Shown: piece by piece, positions 17,590 to 27,344 of the stretch
How positions within the stretch are numbered: the first letter of the stretch is position 1
Layout of the letters: each line of letters starts with the position of its first letter
From: Stenotrophomonas tumulicola
GTDB taxonomy: Bacteria; Pseudomonadota; Gammaproteobacteria; Xanthomonadales; Xanthomonadaceae
Direction of reading: 5' to 3'
Assembly: GCF_014117215.1 (NCBI RefSeq)
Contig: NZ_JACGXS010000005.1
Coordinates: 241,726-305,725, forward strand
DNA length: 64,000 nucleotides
Position numbers and translations under genes: made by a program
The notes under the pieces: generated by a model
Told to the model about the DNA's origin: nothing
Databases searched by the model: none
What the model saw: only the letters and a program-made list of their open reading frames with translations

Positions 17590-18207
17590 TCAGGGCGTGG
17601 CGCGCAGCGTATTGCTGGCATCGGCATGGGCCTTCTCGATCTGTTCCAGCGCGGGGATGAGCTTCTGGTCGACCACGGCCTGGGTCATCGCACCGCTGTA
17701 TTTCCAGCGCACCACGCCACTGCCATCGACCAGGAAGGTTTCGGGGGCGGCGGTCACGCCCCAGTCGATGGCGGTGCGGCCTTCGATATCGCTCAGCACC
17801 ACCATGAACGGGTTGCCCAACTGCTCCAGCCAGTGCAGGGCATCGGCCGGTTCGTCCTTCCAGTTGTAGCCGATCACGCGCACGCGCTTGCTCTCGGCGA
17901 ACCGGGTCAGCACCGGGTGTTCTTCACGGCAGGCAGCGCACCAGCTGCCCCATACATTCAGCAGGTACGGCGCACCGCGCAGGTCTTCGCTATGTACGCG
18001 GGCCTGCGGGTCGTGCAGCACCGGCAGGTCGAACGCCGGGGCAGGCTTGCCGATCAAGGCCGAAGGCAATACATCGCGTTGTGGGTCGCCGCTCTTCATC
18101 ACCCCGTACACCATCAGCCCCAGCAGGCCGAAGAAGAACAGCACGCCGATCACGATGGCTACCGGCGGCAGCGGGCGGGACGGGCGGGGGGCGGGGGACT
18201 CGGACAT
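17590..18207 (-). CDS. ccmG: Thiol:disulfide interchange protein CcmG/DsbE
   Basis: 205 residues: membrane anchor at about 15-36 and a periplasmic thioredoxin fold with the active site WGSWCAACREEHP (Cys 90, Cys 93) and the acidic/GVTAAPETFLVD cis-Pro region. It passes electrons to CcmH or apocytochrome c. The spacing to ccmF (14 bp) and ccmH (4 bp) shows one operon. Confidence 0.95.
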   Translation of the reverse strand: MSESPAPRPSRPLPPVAIVIGVLFFFGLLGLMVYGVMKSGDPQRDVLPSALIGKPAPAFDLPVLHDPQARVHSEDLRGAPYLLNVWGSWCAACREEHPVLTRFAESKRVRVIGYNWKDEPADALHWLEQLGNPFMVVLSDIEGRTAIDWGVTAAPETFLVDGSGVVRWKYSGAMTQAVVDQKLIPALEQIEKAHADASNTLRATP

Positions 18208-18221
18208 GGACGACTGGACTC

Positions 18222-20141
18222 CTACGGACGGCGGAAACGACGATCAGCGGCGGCGACCAGGCCGCCCAGCGCCATCAGCAGCGCGCCCAGCCAGATCCAG
18301 CGCACGAACGGCTTGATGTGCACGCGCACCGCCCATGCATTGTTGCCCAGCGGCTCGCCCATTGCCACGTACACGTCGCCGGAGAGGCGTGCATCGATGC
18401 CGGCCTCGGTCATGACCTGGCCACCGCTGGCGTACGCGCGTTTCTCAGGATGCAGCAGCGCCAGCTCGTTGCCGTCGCGGAATACGCGCAGGTGCCCGCG
18501 GTCAGCGCTGAAGTTCGGTCCTTCGCGATGGTCCACGCCTTCGAAGCGGATCTCATGGCGTCCCACGGTCACTGCCTGCCCGGGCGAGAGGGCAACCTCG
18601 CGCTGCACGTTCAACGCTTCCACCAGCAGGGCGCCGACCAGGAATACCGCGACACCGGCGTGGCCCAGCAGCATGCCCGACATTTCCGCGGTGAAGCGGC
18701 CATTGCCGCGCAACCGCTGCCAGATGAAATACCCGGTGCCCAGTGCGACCCAGGCGGCAGCGGCGATGCCCAGCCCGACCTTCCAGCCATTCTGTGGCGC
18801 GCGCCACCATGCCAGCGCACCCAGCAGCACCGCCAGCAGCAGCCATGGGGCCAGCAGGGCCATGGCGCGCGAGGGATGGTCGCGTTGCCATTTCACCAGC
18901 GGGCCAAACGGCAGCAGCAGGACCAACGGTGCCATCAGCAGCAGGAACAGGCTGCCGAAGTAGGGCGGGCCGACCGATATCTTGCCCAGCCCCAGGGCAT
19001 CGGCCAGCAGCGGATACAAGGTGCCCAGCAGCACCATCGCGCAGGCGCTGGCCAGCAGCAGGTTGTTGGCCAGCAACAGCGTCTCGCGCGAGGTGGCGGT
19101 GAAGCCGCGGCGCGGGTCGGCGCTCTCCACGCCCAGCCGGCCGGCGCGCAGCACGTACAGCAGCAGCGCGCCACCGACCAGGATGGCCAGGAACAGCAGG
19201 ATGAACATGCCGCGCGATGGGTCGGCGGCGAACGAGTGCACGCTGGTCAGTACCCCCGAACGCACCAGGAACGTTCCGAGCAGCGACAAGGCGAAGGCCG
19301 CGATGGCCAGCAGCAAGGTCCAGCTGGCGAACGTACCGCGCTTTTCCGTGACCGCCTGCGAGTGGATCAAGGCCGCACCGGCCAGCCAGGGCATGAAGCT
19401 GGCGTTCTCCACAGGGTCCCAGAACCACCAGCCGCCCCAGCCAAGCTCGTAGTACGCCCACCAGCTGCCAAGCGCGATCCCCAGGGTAAGGAAGGCCCAT
19501 GCCACGTTGGTCCACGGCCGCGTCCAGCGCACCCAGCGCGTGTCGACGCGGCCATCGAGCAGGGCGGCCACGGCAAAGGCGAACGGCACCGAGAAGCCGA
19601 CATATCCCAGGTACAGCATCGGCGGGTGGATGATCAGGCCCGGGTCCTGCAGCAGCGGGTTGAGGTCGCGGCCTTCCAGCGGTGCCGGCAGCAGCCGGGT
19701 GAACGGGTTGGAGGTGAAGATCAGGAAGGCCAGGAAGCCGACGCTGACCAGTCCCATCACGGCCAGCACGCGCGCCTGCACCGTATCGGGAAGGCGCTGC
19801 GAACCCAATGCCACCGCGCCGGTCCAGGCGGCCAGTACCAGCGCCCACAGCAGCAGCGAGCCTTCATGCGCGCCCCACACCGCCGACCAGCGGTACACCA
19901 GTGGCAGCAGCGTGTTGGAATTCTCGGCCACGTAACGCACCGAGAAATCCTGTTGCACGAACGCGGCGGTGAGGACGCCGAACGCGCCCGCCACCAGCAG
20001 CAGCTGTGCCAGCGCCGCTGGCCGCGCCACCTGCATCCAGCTGCCGATGCCGCGCTGCGCGCCGATCAACGGCAGGCTGGCCTGCAGCAGGGCGGACAGC
20101 AGGGCGGTCAACAGCAGGATCTGTCCCAGTTCGGGCAGCAC
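18222..20141 (-). CDS. ccmF: Haem lyase CcmF
   Basis: 639-residue polytopic membrane protein of the haem-handling family. The tryptophan-rich periplasmic motif WGGWWFWDPVENASFMPW (haem-binding WWD domain) is present, together with EGSLLLW, GYVGFSVPFAFA and the conserved WGAHEGS region. It joins haem from CcmE to apocytochrome c. The start is GTG 20141, placed directly after the ccmE stop with no gap. Confidence 0.96.
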   Translation of the reverse strand: MLPELGQILLLTALLSALLQASLPLIGAQRGIGSWMQVARPAALAQLLLVAGAFGVLTAAFVQQDFSVRYVAENSNTLLPLVYRWSAVWGAHEGSLLLWALVLAAWTGAVALGSQRLPDTVQARVLAVMGLVSVGFLAFLIFTSNPFTRLLPAPLEGRDLNPLLQDPGLIIHPPMLYLGYVGFSVPFAFAVAALLDGRVDTRWVRWTRPWTNVAWAFLTLGIALGSWWAYYELGWGGWWFWDPVENASFMPWLAGAALIHSQAVTEKRGTFASWTLLLAIAAFALSLLGTFLVRSGVLTSVHSFAADPSRGMFILLFLAILVGGALLLYVLRAGRLGVESADPRRGFTATSRETLLLANNLLLASACAMVLLGTLYPLLADALGLGKISVGPPYFGSLFLLLMAPLVLLLPFGPLVKWQRDHPSRAMALLAPWLLLAVLLGALAWWRAPQNGWKVGLGIAAAAWVALGTGYFIWQRLRGNGRFTAEMSGMLLGHAGVAVFLVGALLVEALNVQREVALSPGQAVTVGRHEIRFEGVDHREGPNFSADRGHLRVFRDGNELALLHPEKRAYASGGQVMTEAGIDARLSGDVYVAMGEPLGNNAWAVRVHIKPFVRWIWLGALLMALGGLVAAADRRFRRP

Positions 20142-20603
20142 TCAGCGCACCTCGGGGGCCGGCACGGGCACGTCATGCTTGACGTGCGCCTTGCCCATCT
20201 TGTCGGCCAGTTCCTGTGGCATGTAGGTTTCATCGTGCTTGGCCAGCACTTCCTCGGCGACGAACCGGTCGCCCTGCAGGCTCCCGGTGACCACCACGGC
20301 CTGCCCTTCGCGGAACAGGTCCGGCAGGATCTGCTCGCTGCGCACCAGCATGTCCGCATCACCGTCGGTCACGGTGAAGTAGGCCACCAGCGAGCCCGGC
20401 TCGCGTTGCAGCGATCCCTTGGCCACCATGCCGCCAAGGCGGAACCGTTGCGCATGCCCGGCATCGCCGCGCAGTACTTCGGCAGGGGTATACAGGTAGG
20501 CGACATTGCGCTGCAGGGCCATCGCAACCAATGCCGTGGCCAGCCCGGAAGCGGCCACCAGCAACAGCACCCACAGCAGGCGACGGCGGCGCTGCGGGTT
20601 CAT
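20142..20603 (-). CDS. ccmE: Haem chaperone CcmE
   Basis: 153 residues: N-terminal anchor (about 8-30) and OB-fold periplasmic domain. The haem-attachment histidine and axial tyrosine are in [10 protein letters not shown] (His 123, Tyr 127). Other marks are [11 protein letters not shown] and VTGSL. It carries haem covalently from CcmC to CcmF. Start ATG 20603 overlaps the ccmD stop (ATGA). Confidence 0.95.
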   Translation of the reverse strand: MNPQRRRRLLWVLLLVAASGLATALVAMALQRNVAYLYTPAEVLRGDAGHAQRFRLGGMVAKGSLQREPGSLVAYFTVTDGDADMLVRSEQILPDLFREGQAVVVTGSLQGDRFVAEEVLAKHDETYMPQELADKMGKAHVKHDVPVPAPEVR

Positions 20604-20782
20604 CGTTCAAGTTCCTGCAAGGACGGGGCGGCTGCAGCGGCCTTGCGTGCGGCCTGGCGCTGCAGGCGTTGCCGCGCGGCCTGCAACGCCCGGCGCAGGC
20701 GCAGCTGCGAGCCGATGGCATCGATGGCCAGCACCAGGACGAACACCGCATAGGCGGCGACCACGTAACCCAGGTAACTCAT
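20600..20782 (-). CDS. ccmD: Haem exporter protein CcmD
   Basis: 60 residues, [20 protein letters not shown], a single transmembrane helix (about 5-22) followed by an arginine-rich cytoplasmic tail ([16 protein letters not shown]), which is the CcmD pattern. CcmD releases holo-CcmE from CcmABC. It overlaps ccmC (ATGA at 20779-20782) and ccmE (20600-20603). Too short to be evident on its own, but its position between ccmC and ccmE leaves little doubt. Confidence 0.93.
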   Translation of the reverse strand: MSYLGYVVAAYAVFVLVLAIDAIGSQLRLRRALQAARQRLQRQAARKAAAAAPSLQELER

Positions 20783-21528
20783 GCGCCCTCCTGCAGTTGG
20801 CGCTGCACCCAGTCCTTGCCGGCCTCGCGCTGCAGGTTGTCGGCGCGTGCCTTGGCCAGCAGCGAACCGACGAACCACAGCTTGGTGCCGATCACCATCA
20901 ACCACAACGGCAGCTGCATGCTGGCATCCAGGGTGGTCGGGCCGAACAGGCGGATGGTCTGGCCCTGGTGCAGGCTGCCCCACCAGTCCACCGAATAACG
21001 GATGACCGGCAGCAGGGCGACGCCGACGATGGCCAGCAGGCCCGCCGCGCGCGCGGCGTTGCGCCGGTCTTCGATGGCCATGTACAGGCCGATCACGCCC
21101 ACGTACAGGAACAGCAGGATCAGTTCGGTGGTCAGCCTTGGGTCCCAATCCCACCAGGTGCCCCACATCGGCCGGCCCCAGATGCTGCCGGTGAGCAGGG
21201 TGATCACGGTGAAGCCGGCGCCGATCGGTGCGCAGGCCATCGCCAGCACTTCGCAGGTCTTGATCTTCCAGACCAGCGCGATGGCGGCATACAGCGCCAT
21301 CAGCGCGAACACGAACAGGCTCATCCACGCGCTGGGCACGTGCACGAACAGGATGCGGAAGCTGTCGCCCTGCTGGTAATCGGCAGGCACCACGAACAGC
21401 GCCTGCCACAGGCCCAGTGCAAGTACCGGAAGGGCCGCGACATGGAAGATGCGGGACCAGCGACGGGCGAAACGGTCGAAGGTGGGCGGCGAGCCGAGTT
21501 GGTGGAACCAGCGGACGATCGGTTGCAT
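20779..21528 (-). CDS. ccmC: Haem exporter permease CcmC
   Basis: 249 residues with six transmembrane helices and the WWD motif MWGTWWDWDPRLT. Conserved axial histidines are expected in FVHVPSAWM and near SLHQGQ. CcmC loads haem onto CcmE. Start ATG 21528; 33 bp separate it from the ccmB stop, the largest gap inside the operon. Confidence 0.95.
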   Translation of the reverse strand: MQPIVRWFHQLGSPPTFDRFARRWSRIFHVAALPVLALGLWQALFVVPADYQQGDSFRILFVHVPSAWMSLFVFALMALYAAIALVWKIKTCEVLAMACAPIGAGFTVITLLTGSIWGRPMWGTWWDWDPRLTTELILLFLYVGVIGLYMAIEDRRNAARAAGLLAIVGVALLPVIRYSVDWWGSLHQGQTIRLFGPTTLDASMQLPLWLMVIGTKLWFVGSLLAKARADNLQREAGKDWVQRQLQEGA

Positions 21529-21561
21529 GCGGTAGCGGCTATCCCGGTTGGTCGGTGTGGC

Positions 21562-22257
21562 TCAGCTCAAGGAGATGCGGATCGCCGCCGCGGTTGCCAG
21601 CGGCGCCACCACCAGTGCCACCACCAGTCCGGCGGCAAGCATCAGCAGCGCACCTGCCGGATCCTGGCCGCGTGCGGCGGCGGCGACACTGCCTGCACCG
21701 AACACCAGCACCGGTACATACAGCGGCAGCGACAGCAACGACACGAGGATACCAGAGCGGCGGATGCCTACCGTAAGCGCCGCCACGATACCGCCGATCA
21801 GGCTCAGCAGCGGCGTTCCCAGCAGCAACGATGCCAGCAACATCGGCAGCTGGTCATGTGGCAGATGCAGCATTTCCGCCAGCAACGGGCTGACTGCGAT
21901 CAACGGCAGTGCGGTGGTGAGCCAATGCATCGTCACCCTTGCCAGCACCAGCCAGGACAGGGGAACCGGGGCCAGCAGCCATTGCTCCAGCGATCCATCC
22001 TCCGCGTCGGACCGGAACAGCGAATCCAGCGCCAGTTGTCCTGCCAGCAGCACCGCCAGCCACAACACGGCGATGGCGTCGGCTGCCAGGCGTTGCGGAT
22101 CGCGGCCAAGCGCCAGTGCGAACAGCACCACCACCAGCACCGCGAACAAGACCGGTTGCAGCGCGTCGCCGCGCCGACGCCAGGCCAGCCGCAGGTCGCG
22201 AGCTGCCAGGGCGCGCGCGGTACGCCACAGCCCAGGCTCGGTGCCAGGGGCGATCAC
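21562..22257 (-). CDS. ccmB: Haem exporter permease CcmB
   Basis: 231 residues, six hydrophobic segments, family segments [34 protein letters not shown] and [17 protein letters not shown]. Forms the ABC channel with CcmA. The start is GTG 22257, overlapping the ccmA stop (GTGA); an ATG much further upstream would be inside ccmA. Confidence 0.94.
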   Translation of the reverse strand: MIAPGTEPGLWRTARALAARDLRLAWRRRGDALQPVLFAVLVVVLFALALGRDPQRLAADAIAVLWLAVLLAGQLALDSLFRSDAEDGSLEQWLLAPVPLSWLVLARVTMHWLTTALPLIAVSPLLAEMLHLPHDQLPMLLASLLLGTPLLSLIGGIVAALTVGIRRSGILVSLLSLPLYVPVLVFGAGSVAAAARGQDPAGALLMLAAGLVVALVVAPLATAAAIRISLS

Positions 22258-22883
22258 GCAGCCACCTGCAACTGCAGCTGGCGCGTGCGCACCGGTGGCG
22301 CGGCATAGGCGCCGTGGGTGGTGACCAGCGCAGCGCCACCGCCACGCAGGTGTGCGGAGATCATCCGGTTGACCAGGGTGATCCCGTCCAGGTCGAGGTT
22401 GGCATAGGGTTCGTCGAGCAGCCATACCGGCGCCGGCGACAGCCAGACCCGTGCCAGCGCCAGTCGCCGTTTCTGCCCGGCAGACAGATGCCGCACCAGG
22501 GTGGCCTCATGGCCGGCCAGGCCGACCACGGCCAGCGCGTTGCCAGGCATCTGCCGTGTACGGCGGCCATGCAGGCCACACAGGAAATGCAGGTTCTCCA
22601 GCGTGCCCAGGTCTGCTTTCAACGCGGGCAGGTGGCCGAGATAGGCCACGAAGCGGGCACGTTCGGCGGTGCTGGCGGCGCGGCCATCGATCCGCACCTC
22701 GCCGGCAACCGGGCGCAGCAGTCCAGCCAGCACGCGCAGCAGGGTGGTCTTGCCGGCACCGTTGTCGCCCTGTACCAGCAGTGCCTCGCCGGCATCGACA
22801 TGCAGGTCGAGCGGGCCAAAGACGGTTTCTTCATCTCGTGAGAAACAAAGGCCATGAGCGGCCAGCAGCGCAGGTGTGTTCAA
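22254..22883 (-). CDS. ccmA: Haem exporter ATPase CcmA
   Basis: 209-residue ABC ATPase: Walker [10 protein letters not shown], signature [14 protein letters not shown], Walker [13 protein letters not shown], and switch His in TTHG. It powers release of haem-loaded CcmE. The start is most likely TTG 22883 (TTGAACACACCTGCG), giving the usual [11 protein letters not shown] leader; the nearest upstream in-frame ATG would add 25 or more residues running over a SMAG palindrome. First gene of ccmABCDEFGHI. Confidence 0.93.
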   Translation of the reverse strand: MNTPALLAAHGLCFSRDEETVFGPLDLHVDAGEALLVQGDNGAGKTTLLRVLAGLLRPVAGEVRIDGRAASTAERARFVAYLGHLPALKADLGTLENLHFLCGLHGRRTRQMPGNALAVVGLAGHEATLVRHLSAGQKRRLALARVWLSPAPVWLLDEPYANLDLDGITLVNRMISAHLRGGGAALVTTHGAYAAPPVRTRQLQLQVAA

Positions 22884-22939
22884 GAGGCTTCTATCTCTGC
22901 GCCGGAGGTGGGGCCTGATTGTATCGGCTGGGCTGCACC

Positions 22940-22976
22940 GTCGGTAGCGCCGGGCCATGCCTCCGGCGCTACCGAC
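22940..22976. repeat. SMAG-type palindrome between ccmA and aminotransferase
   Basis: GTCGGTAGCGCCGG and CCGGCGCTACCGAC form a 14-bp perfect stem around a 9-nt loop (GCCATGCCT). It sits in the divergent promoter gap of the two neighbouring transcription units. Confidence 0.8.
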
Positions 22977-23029
22977 GCCCGGCGGCATCTCGTACACTGG
23001 CTTGTCCGTCACGCGCGCACCCAAGGCCA

Positions 23030-24178
23030 ATGCAACTGCAGACCAAACTGCCCAAGGTGGGCACCACCATCTTCACCGTGATGTCCCAGCTGGCTGCCGA
23101 GCATGGTGCGGTCAACCTCGGCCAGGGCTTTCCCGACTTCAGTGCACCGCAGCGCCTGCTCGATGCCACCACCCGTGCCATGGCCGATGGCCTGAACCAG
23201 TATCCGCCGATGACCGGCGTGGCACCGCTGCGCCAGGCCATCGCGCAGAAGGTGCTGGATTGCTACGGCGCGCAGGTCGATGCCGATACCGAGATCACCG
23301 TGACCAGCGGTGCCACCGAGGCGATCTTCAACGCCATCCACGCCGTGGTGCGCGCGGGCGAGGAAGTCATCGTGCTCGACCCCGCCTATGACTGCTATGA
23401 ACCGGCGATCGACCTTGCTGGCGCGCGTGCCGTGCACGTGCCGCTGGACCCGCAGACCTTCGCGGTCGACTGGGACCGTGTGCGCGCGGCGATCACCCCG
23501 CGCACCCGCCTGCTGATGGTCAATACCCCGCATAACCCTTCCGGCGCCATGCTGGCCGAGGCGGACATGCTGGCGCTGGCCGACGTGCTGCGCGGCACCG
23601 GCATCTACCTGGTCTCCGACGAAGTCTACGAACACATCATCTACGATGGCCGTCGCCATGAATCGGCGCTGCGGTATCCGGAGCTGCGCGAGCGCGCCTT
23701 CGTCATTTCCAGCTTCGGCAAGACCTACCACTGCACGGGCTGGAAGATCGGTTACGCGATCGCGCCGCCGGCGCTGAGCGCCGAGTTCCGCAAGGTGCAC
23801 CAGTACAACACCTTCACCAGTTTTGGCCCGGCCCAGCATGGGTTCGCGGCGATGATCCGCGACGAGCCGGAGCACCATCTGCAACTGGGCGCGTTCTACC
23901 AGGCCAAGCGCGACCGTTTCAGGGAGCAGCTTGCACAGACCCGGCTGAAGCCATTGCCGGTGCCGGGCGGATATTTCCAACTGGTGGATTATTCGGAAAT
24001 CAGCGACCTGCCGGACCACGAGTTCGTGAAATGGCTCACCGTCGAGAAGGGGGTCGCTGCCATTCCCCTGTCGCCATTCTATGAAACGCCCCCGGCCGGG
24101 CAGCGCATCGTGCGGCTGTGTTTCGCCAAGAACGAAGCCACGCTGGACGCGGCCATCGAACGGTTGCGCGTGCTGTGA
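23030..24178 (+). CDS. Methionine-type aminotransferase (YbdL/MtnE-like, class I/II PLP)
   Basis: 382-residue fold-type I aminotransferase. PLP lysine in [15 protein letters not shown] (Lys 231); other PLP contacts are [24 protein letters not shown] and the C-terminal VRLCFAKNE arginine. The family match is YbdL, a methionine/aromatic aminotransferase using 4-methylthio-2-oxobutanoate. The stop overlaps the start of an omega-amidase gene (GTGA). That pair is the logic of the glutamine-transaminase/omega-amidase route, where the aminotransferase uses glutamine or asparagine as donor and the amidase removes the resulting alpha-keto amide, closing methionine salvage. Confidence 0.88.
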   Translation: MQLQTKLPKVGTTIFTVMSQLAAEHGAVNLGQGFPDFSAPQRLLDATTRAMADGLNQYPPMTGVAPLRQAIAQKVLDCYGAQVDADTEITVTSGATEAIFNAIHAVVRAGEEVIVLDPAYDCYEPAIDLAGARAVHVPLDPQTFAVDWDRVRAAITPRTRLLMVNTPHNPSGAMLAEADMLALADVLRGTGIYLVSDEVYEHIIYDGRRHESALRYPELRERAFVISSFGKTYHCTGWKIGYAIAPPALSAEFRKVHQYNTFTSFGPAQHGFAAMIRDEPEHHLQLGAFYQAKRDRFREQLAQTRLKPLPVPGGYFQLVDYSEISDLPDHEFVKWLTVEKGVAAIPLSPFYETPPAGQRIVRLCFAKNEATLDAAIERLRVL

Positions 24179-25020
24179 GCGAGCGGGGCGCGAGCGCGGC
24201 GGTGATCCCGCAGGACCTGCGCGTCAGCCTGGTGCAGGGCGACACGCGCTGGCACGATCCGGACGGTAACCGTGCGCACTACGCTGCGCTGCTGGCGCCG
24301 TTGGCCGGCACCACCGACCTGGTGGTGCTGCCGGAAACCTTCACCAGCGGTTTCTCCAATGATGCCATTGGCCAGGCCGAGGACATGGACGGGCCCAGCG
24401 TGGCCTGGATCCGGCAACAGGCGGCGACGCTGGGCGCTGCGGTAACCGGCAGCGTGCAGCTGCGTGATGGCGATGGGGTCTACAACCGACTGCTGTTCGC
24501 CACCCCGGATGGCGGACTGCAGCAGTACGACAAACGCCATCTGTTCCGCTACGGGCGCGAGCACGAGCGTTATGCCGCCGGCCGCGACCGCTTGTGCGTG
24601 GACTGGAAGGGCTGGCGGATCAATCCGCAGGTCTGCTACGACCTGCGCTTCCCGGTCTTCTGCCGCAACCGGTTCGACGTGGAGCGGGCGGGCCAGCTGG
24701 ATTTCGACCTGCAGATATTCGTCGCCAACTGGCCATCGGCAAGGGCATATGCGTGGAAGACCCTGCTGCGCGCGCGGGCGATCGAGAACCTGTGCTTCGT
24801 GGCGGCGGTAAACCGGGTCGGCGTGGATGGCAACGGCCTGCATTACGCCGGAGACAGCGCGGTGATCGATTTCCTCGGGCAGCCGCAGGTGGAAATCCGC
24901 GAACGTGAACAGGTGGTCACCACGACGTTGTCGGGTGACGCGCTGGCTGCGCATCGTGCGCGCTTCCCGGCGATGCTGGATGCCGACCGCTTCCAGCTGG
25001 ACGACGGATCGGCTGGCTGA
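24175..25020 (+). CDS. Omega-amidase / nitrilase-family amidohydrolase (YafV/Nit2-like)
   Basis: 281 residues from GTG 24175. Nitrilase-superfamily triad is intact: Glu 54 (VLPETFTSGF), Lys 120 (YDKRHLFRYG), Cys 154 (NPQVCYDLRFP). The family is the YafV/Nit2 branch, which hydrolyses 2-oxosuccinamate and 2-oxoglutaramate. Translational coupling with the upstream aminotransferase supports that role. The first ten residues after the GTG are not conserved, but no other start lies before IPQDLRVSLVQGD. Confidence 0.88.
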   Translation: MSERGASAAVIPQDLRVSLVQGDTRWHDPDGNRAHYAALLAPLAGTTDLVVLPETFTSGFSNDAIGQAEDMDGPSVAWIRQQAATLGAAVTGSVQLRDGDGVYNRLLFATPDGGLQQYDKRHLFRYGREHERYAAGRDRLCVDWKGWRINPQVCYDLRFPVFCRNRFDVERAGQLDFDLQIFVANWPSARAYAWKTLLRARAIENLCFVAAVNRVGVDGNGLHYAGDSAVIDFLGQPQVEIREREQVVTTTLSGDALAAHRARFPAMLDADRFQLDDGSAG

Positions 25021-25110
25021 ACGCACGGCTGGCATGGCGCCTGTGCCCCTGTTCGTGTCGGCAGGGGCGCTGGTAGATTCGGCGCATCCTGCAACGCGGA
25101 GCACTGCGAT

Positions 25111-25548
25111 ATGAAAAAGACGCTTTCCCTGATGGCCGTGTTGATGGCATCGGCCATGGTGGCACCTGCAGCGCAGGCCGCCGGCAACATCGAATGCAAC
25201 CTGCGCTATGACATGGCCGGCTGGTCGCTGTTCTACAAGACGGCGTCGGGCAACGGCACCATTACCTGCGACAACGGCACGCGCATGCTGGTGAAGATCA
25301 AGGTCAAGGGCGGGGGGCTGACCGTGGGCAAGTCGAAGATCGTTGGCGGCACGGGCCGCTTCAGCGGTGCTTATTCGCCCAATGACCTGTTCGGTACCTA
25401 TGCCGCCGTCGGCGCGCATGCCGGTGCGGTCCGTTCCAGCGGGGCGGCGGCGATGACCAAGGGCGATATCTCACTGGCACTGGCCGGCACCGGCAAGGGC
25501 TGGGACCTGGGCATCGACGGTACCGCGTTCACCATCGAACGCCGCTGA
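25111..25548 (+). CDS. Small exported protein of unknown function
   Basis: 145 residues with a clear signal peptide (MKKTLSLMAV..., cleavage after AQA at about 23). The mature part is glycine- and alanine-rich, with a paired-cysteine N-terminus (IECN, ITCDN), GRFSGAYSP and AGTGKGWDLGIDG. I do not recognise a named domain; it looks like a short beta-rich periplasmic protein of the type annotated as hypothetical in xanthomonads. The ribosome site GCGGAG lies 10 nt before the ATG. It follows the amidase by 90 bp, with a possible -10 (TAGATT, 25074-25079). Confidence 0.75.
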   Translation: MKKTLSLMAVLMASAMVAPAAQAAGNIECNLRYDMAGWSLFYKTASGNGTITCDNGTRMLVKIKVKGGGLTVGKSKIVGGTGRFSGAYSPNDLFGTYAAVGAHAGAVRSSGAAAMTKGDISLALAGTGKGWDLGIDGTAFTIERR

Positions 25549-25581
25549 CAGCCCGGCACGCCTCCGGCGCGCCGGGCTGTC
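25547..25581 (+). terminator. Inverted repeat after the small exported protein
   Basis: GACAGCCCGGC and GCCGGGCTGTC form an 11-bp stem around a 13-nt loop starting inside the stop codon. No T-run follows, so it may work as an RNA stabiliser or a weak terminator. Confidence 0.45.
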
Positions 25582-25611
25582 CACGCATTCCACCTGATCT
25601 GCACGGGACCG

Positions 25612-25634
25612 GTAGTGACGGGCCATGCCCGTCA
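25612..25634. repeat. Single SMAG-type palindrome
   Basis: Starts GTAG and contains TGACGGGC-CAT-GCCCGTCA, an 8-bp stem with a 3-nt loop. It lies between the two hairpins of the convergent gap. Confidence 0.7.
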
Positions 25635-25662
25635 ACCGCGCGCAGCGCGGCACCAGCACGCT

Positions 25663-25696
25663 AAAAAGAAACCCGGCCTGGGCCGGGTTTCTTTTT
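25663..25696. terminator. Bidirectional terminator, rluB end
   Basis: A perfect 16-bp stem AAAAAGAAACCCGGCC / GGCCGGGTTTCTTTTT with a TG loop gives T-runs on both strands; it ends rluB on the minus strand and anything reading through from the plus strand. Confidence 0.9.
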
Positions 25697-25700
25697 TCAA

Positions 25701-27344
25701 TCAGCTACCGCGCGGACCACTGCGGCGCGGGCCGCCGGGACCGCGGTTGCCGCCCGGACCCCCCGGACCGCGATTGCCGCCGGGGCCACCCGGGCCACGG
25801 TTGCCACCCGGACCACCGGGACCGCGATTGCCACCCGGACCGCCTGCCGAACGGTTGCCGCCCGGACCGCGGTTGCCGGCCGGACGCGTGCTGCCATACG
25901 GGCTGGAGCCCGGATTGGCGTGGTCGGACGGGAACGACGGGGCGTTGCCTGGATGGCCGTACGGATGTTTGTTGCCCTGGCCGCCGCGGTTGCCGCCAGC
26001 ACCGGCGCCTGCGCCTGGAGACTTCGGTTTGGCATAGCCGCGCCCGCCCGCGCCCTGGCCCTGGCCGGCATAACCACCCTGGCCCTGGCCTGGCCCGCGT
26101 GCACCGGGACCGCGTGCACCCGGTCCACGGGCGGCACCCGGGCCGGCATTGCGGTGGCCACTCGGACCGGTGCTGACGCCTTCCGGCACATACCAGCTGC
26201 GGAACGCGGCCGGGTTGCCATCGGGCAATGCGCGGTCGTTCTTCTGCGCGCGCTGCTTGAACGGGCGCTGCGACTGCTTGGCCGCCGCTTCACCGGTGAC
26301 CGTCAGGCCGCCCTTGAAGCCGCCGCCCTTGCCGCCACGGCCACGGCCGCGATCTTCGCGCACGTTGTCGAAACGACGCAGTTCGCGGCCTTCGTCGGCG
26401 GTGTTGTGTCCATTGACGTAGGCGGTGCCACGGGCGCCATCACGGCCCACGCGGACGGTGGTCTTGGCGGCGCGGCGCTGGCCGATCACCGGCTGCAGCG
26501 TCAGTGCCGACGGTGCACCTTCTTCCAGCTTCAGCTGCGCGCGCAGGGCCTCCACCTGGGCGGTCGGCATCTCCACCGAATGGCCGCGGTTGAGTTCGCG
26601 CGGCAGGCTCACCGTGCCATAGCGGGTACGCTTCAGGCGGCTGACCTGGCAACCCTGTGATTCCCACAGGCGGCGCACTTCGCGGTTACGGCCTTCCTTG
26701 ACCACCACGCGGAACCAGTCGTGTGAATCGGTGCCGCCAATGCGCTCGACTTCGTCGAACTTGGCCGGGCCGTCTTCCAGTGCCACGCCGCGCTGCAGGC
26801 GCAGGATGGTGTTGTCGTCGACCTTGTCCTGGCCTTCCGGGGCGCGCACGCGTACCACGTACTCGCGTTCCACCTCGAAGGAGGGGTGCATCATGGCGTT
26901 GGCCAGCTCGCCATCGGTGGTGGCCAGCAGCAGACCGGTGGTGTTGATGTCCAGGCGGCCGACCGCGATCCAGCGCGCGCCCTTCAGTGCCGGCAACGAC
27001 TCGAATACGGTCGGGCGGCCTTCGGGATCTTCGCGGGTGGTCACTTCGCCTTCCGGCTTGTTGTAGGTCAGCACGCGCGACGGTTCGGCCAGGGCGGTGG
27101 CGACGAAGCCACGGCCATCCAGCTCGATCCGGTCGCCGCTGCGCACGGACATGCCGGTCTGCGCGATTTCGCCATTGACCTTGACCAGGCCCTCGGCGAT
27201 GCGCTGTTCGAGCGCGCGGCGCGAGCCCAGGCCGGCCTGCGCCAGTACCTTGTGCAGGCGTTCTTCGAGCTTGAACTGTTCGGAGGTGGCTTCACGCTTC
27301 AGCGAGAGCTTGTTCAACGAAGGCTTACGGGGGGTGTCACTCAT
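25701..27344 (-). CDS. rluB: 23S rRNA pseudouridine(2605) synthase RluB with long Gly/Arg/Pro tail
   Basis: 547 residues. S4 domain at about 26-80 (LHKVLAQAGLGSRRALE), catalytic domain about 88-265 with GRLDINTTGLLL (Asp 132), KEGRNREVRRL and VSRLKRTRYG, which are RsuA/RluB-family motifs. Residues beyond about 300 are a low-complexity tail with PGGNRGPGGPGG repeats and Lys/Arg/Gln stretches, absent from shorter RluB homologues (about 290 residues). It modifies U2605-equivalent of 23S rRNA during subunit assembly. The start overlaps the scpB stop by 8 nt, so scpA-scpB-rluB is one transcription unit. Confidence 0.92.
   Translation of the reverse strand: MSDTPRKPSLNKLSLKREATSEQFKLEERLHKVLAQAGLGSRRALEQRIAEGLVKVNGEIAQTGMSVRSGDRIELDGRGFVATALAEPSRVLTYNKPEGEVTTREDPEGRPTVFESLPALKGARWIAVGRLDINTTGLLLATTDGELANAMMHPSFEVEREYVVRVRAPEGQDKVDDNTILRLQRGVALEDGPAKFDEVERIGGTDSHDWFRVVVKEGRNREVRRLWESQGCQVSRLKRTRYGTVSLPRELNRGHSVEMPTAQVEALRAQLKLEEGAPSALTLQPVIGQRRAAKTTVRVGRDGARGTAYVNGHNTADEGRELRRFDNVREDRGRGRGGKGGGFKGGLTVTGEAAAKQSQRPFKQRAQKNDRALPDGNPAAFRSWYVPEGVSTGPSGHRNAGPGAARGPGARGPGARGPGQGQGGYAGQGQGAGGRGYAKPKSPGAGAGAGGNRGGQGNKHPYGHPGNAPSFPSDHANPGSSPYGSTRPAGNRGPGGNRSAGGPGGNRGPGGPGGNRGPGGPGGNRGPGGPGGNRGPGGPRRSGPRGS

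Noticed and set aside
18081..20753. 890-codon plus-strand frame opposite ccmF/ccmE
   Set aside because: Gln/His/Arg-rich antisense product of the ccm operon; no start context or domain.
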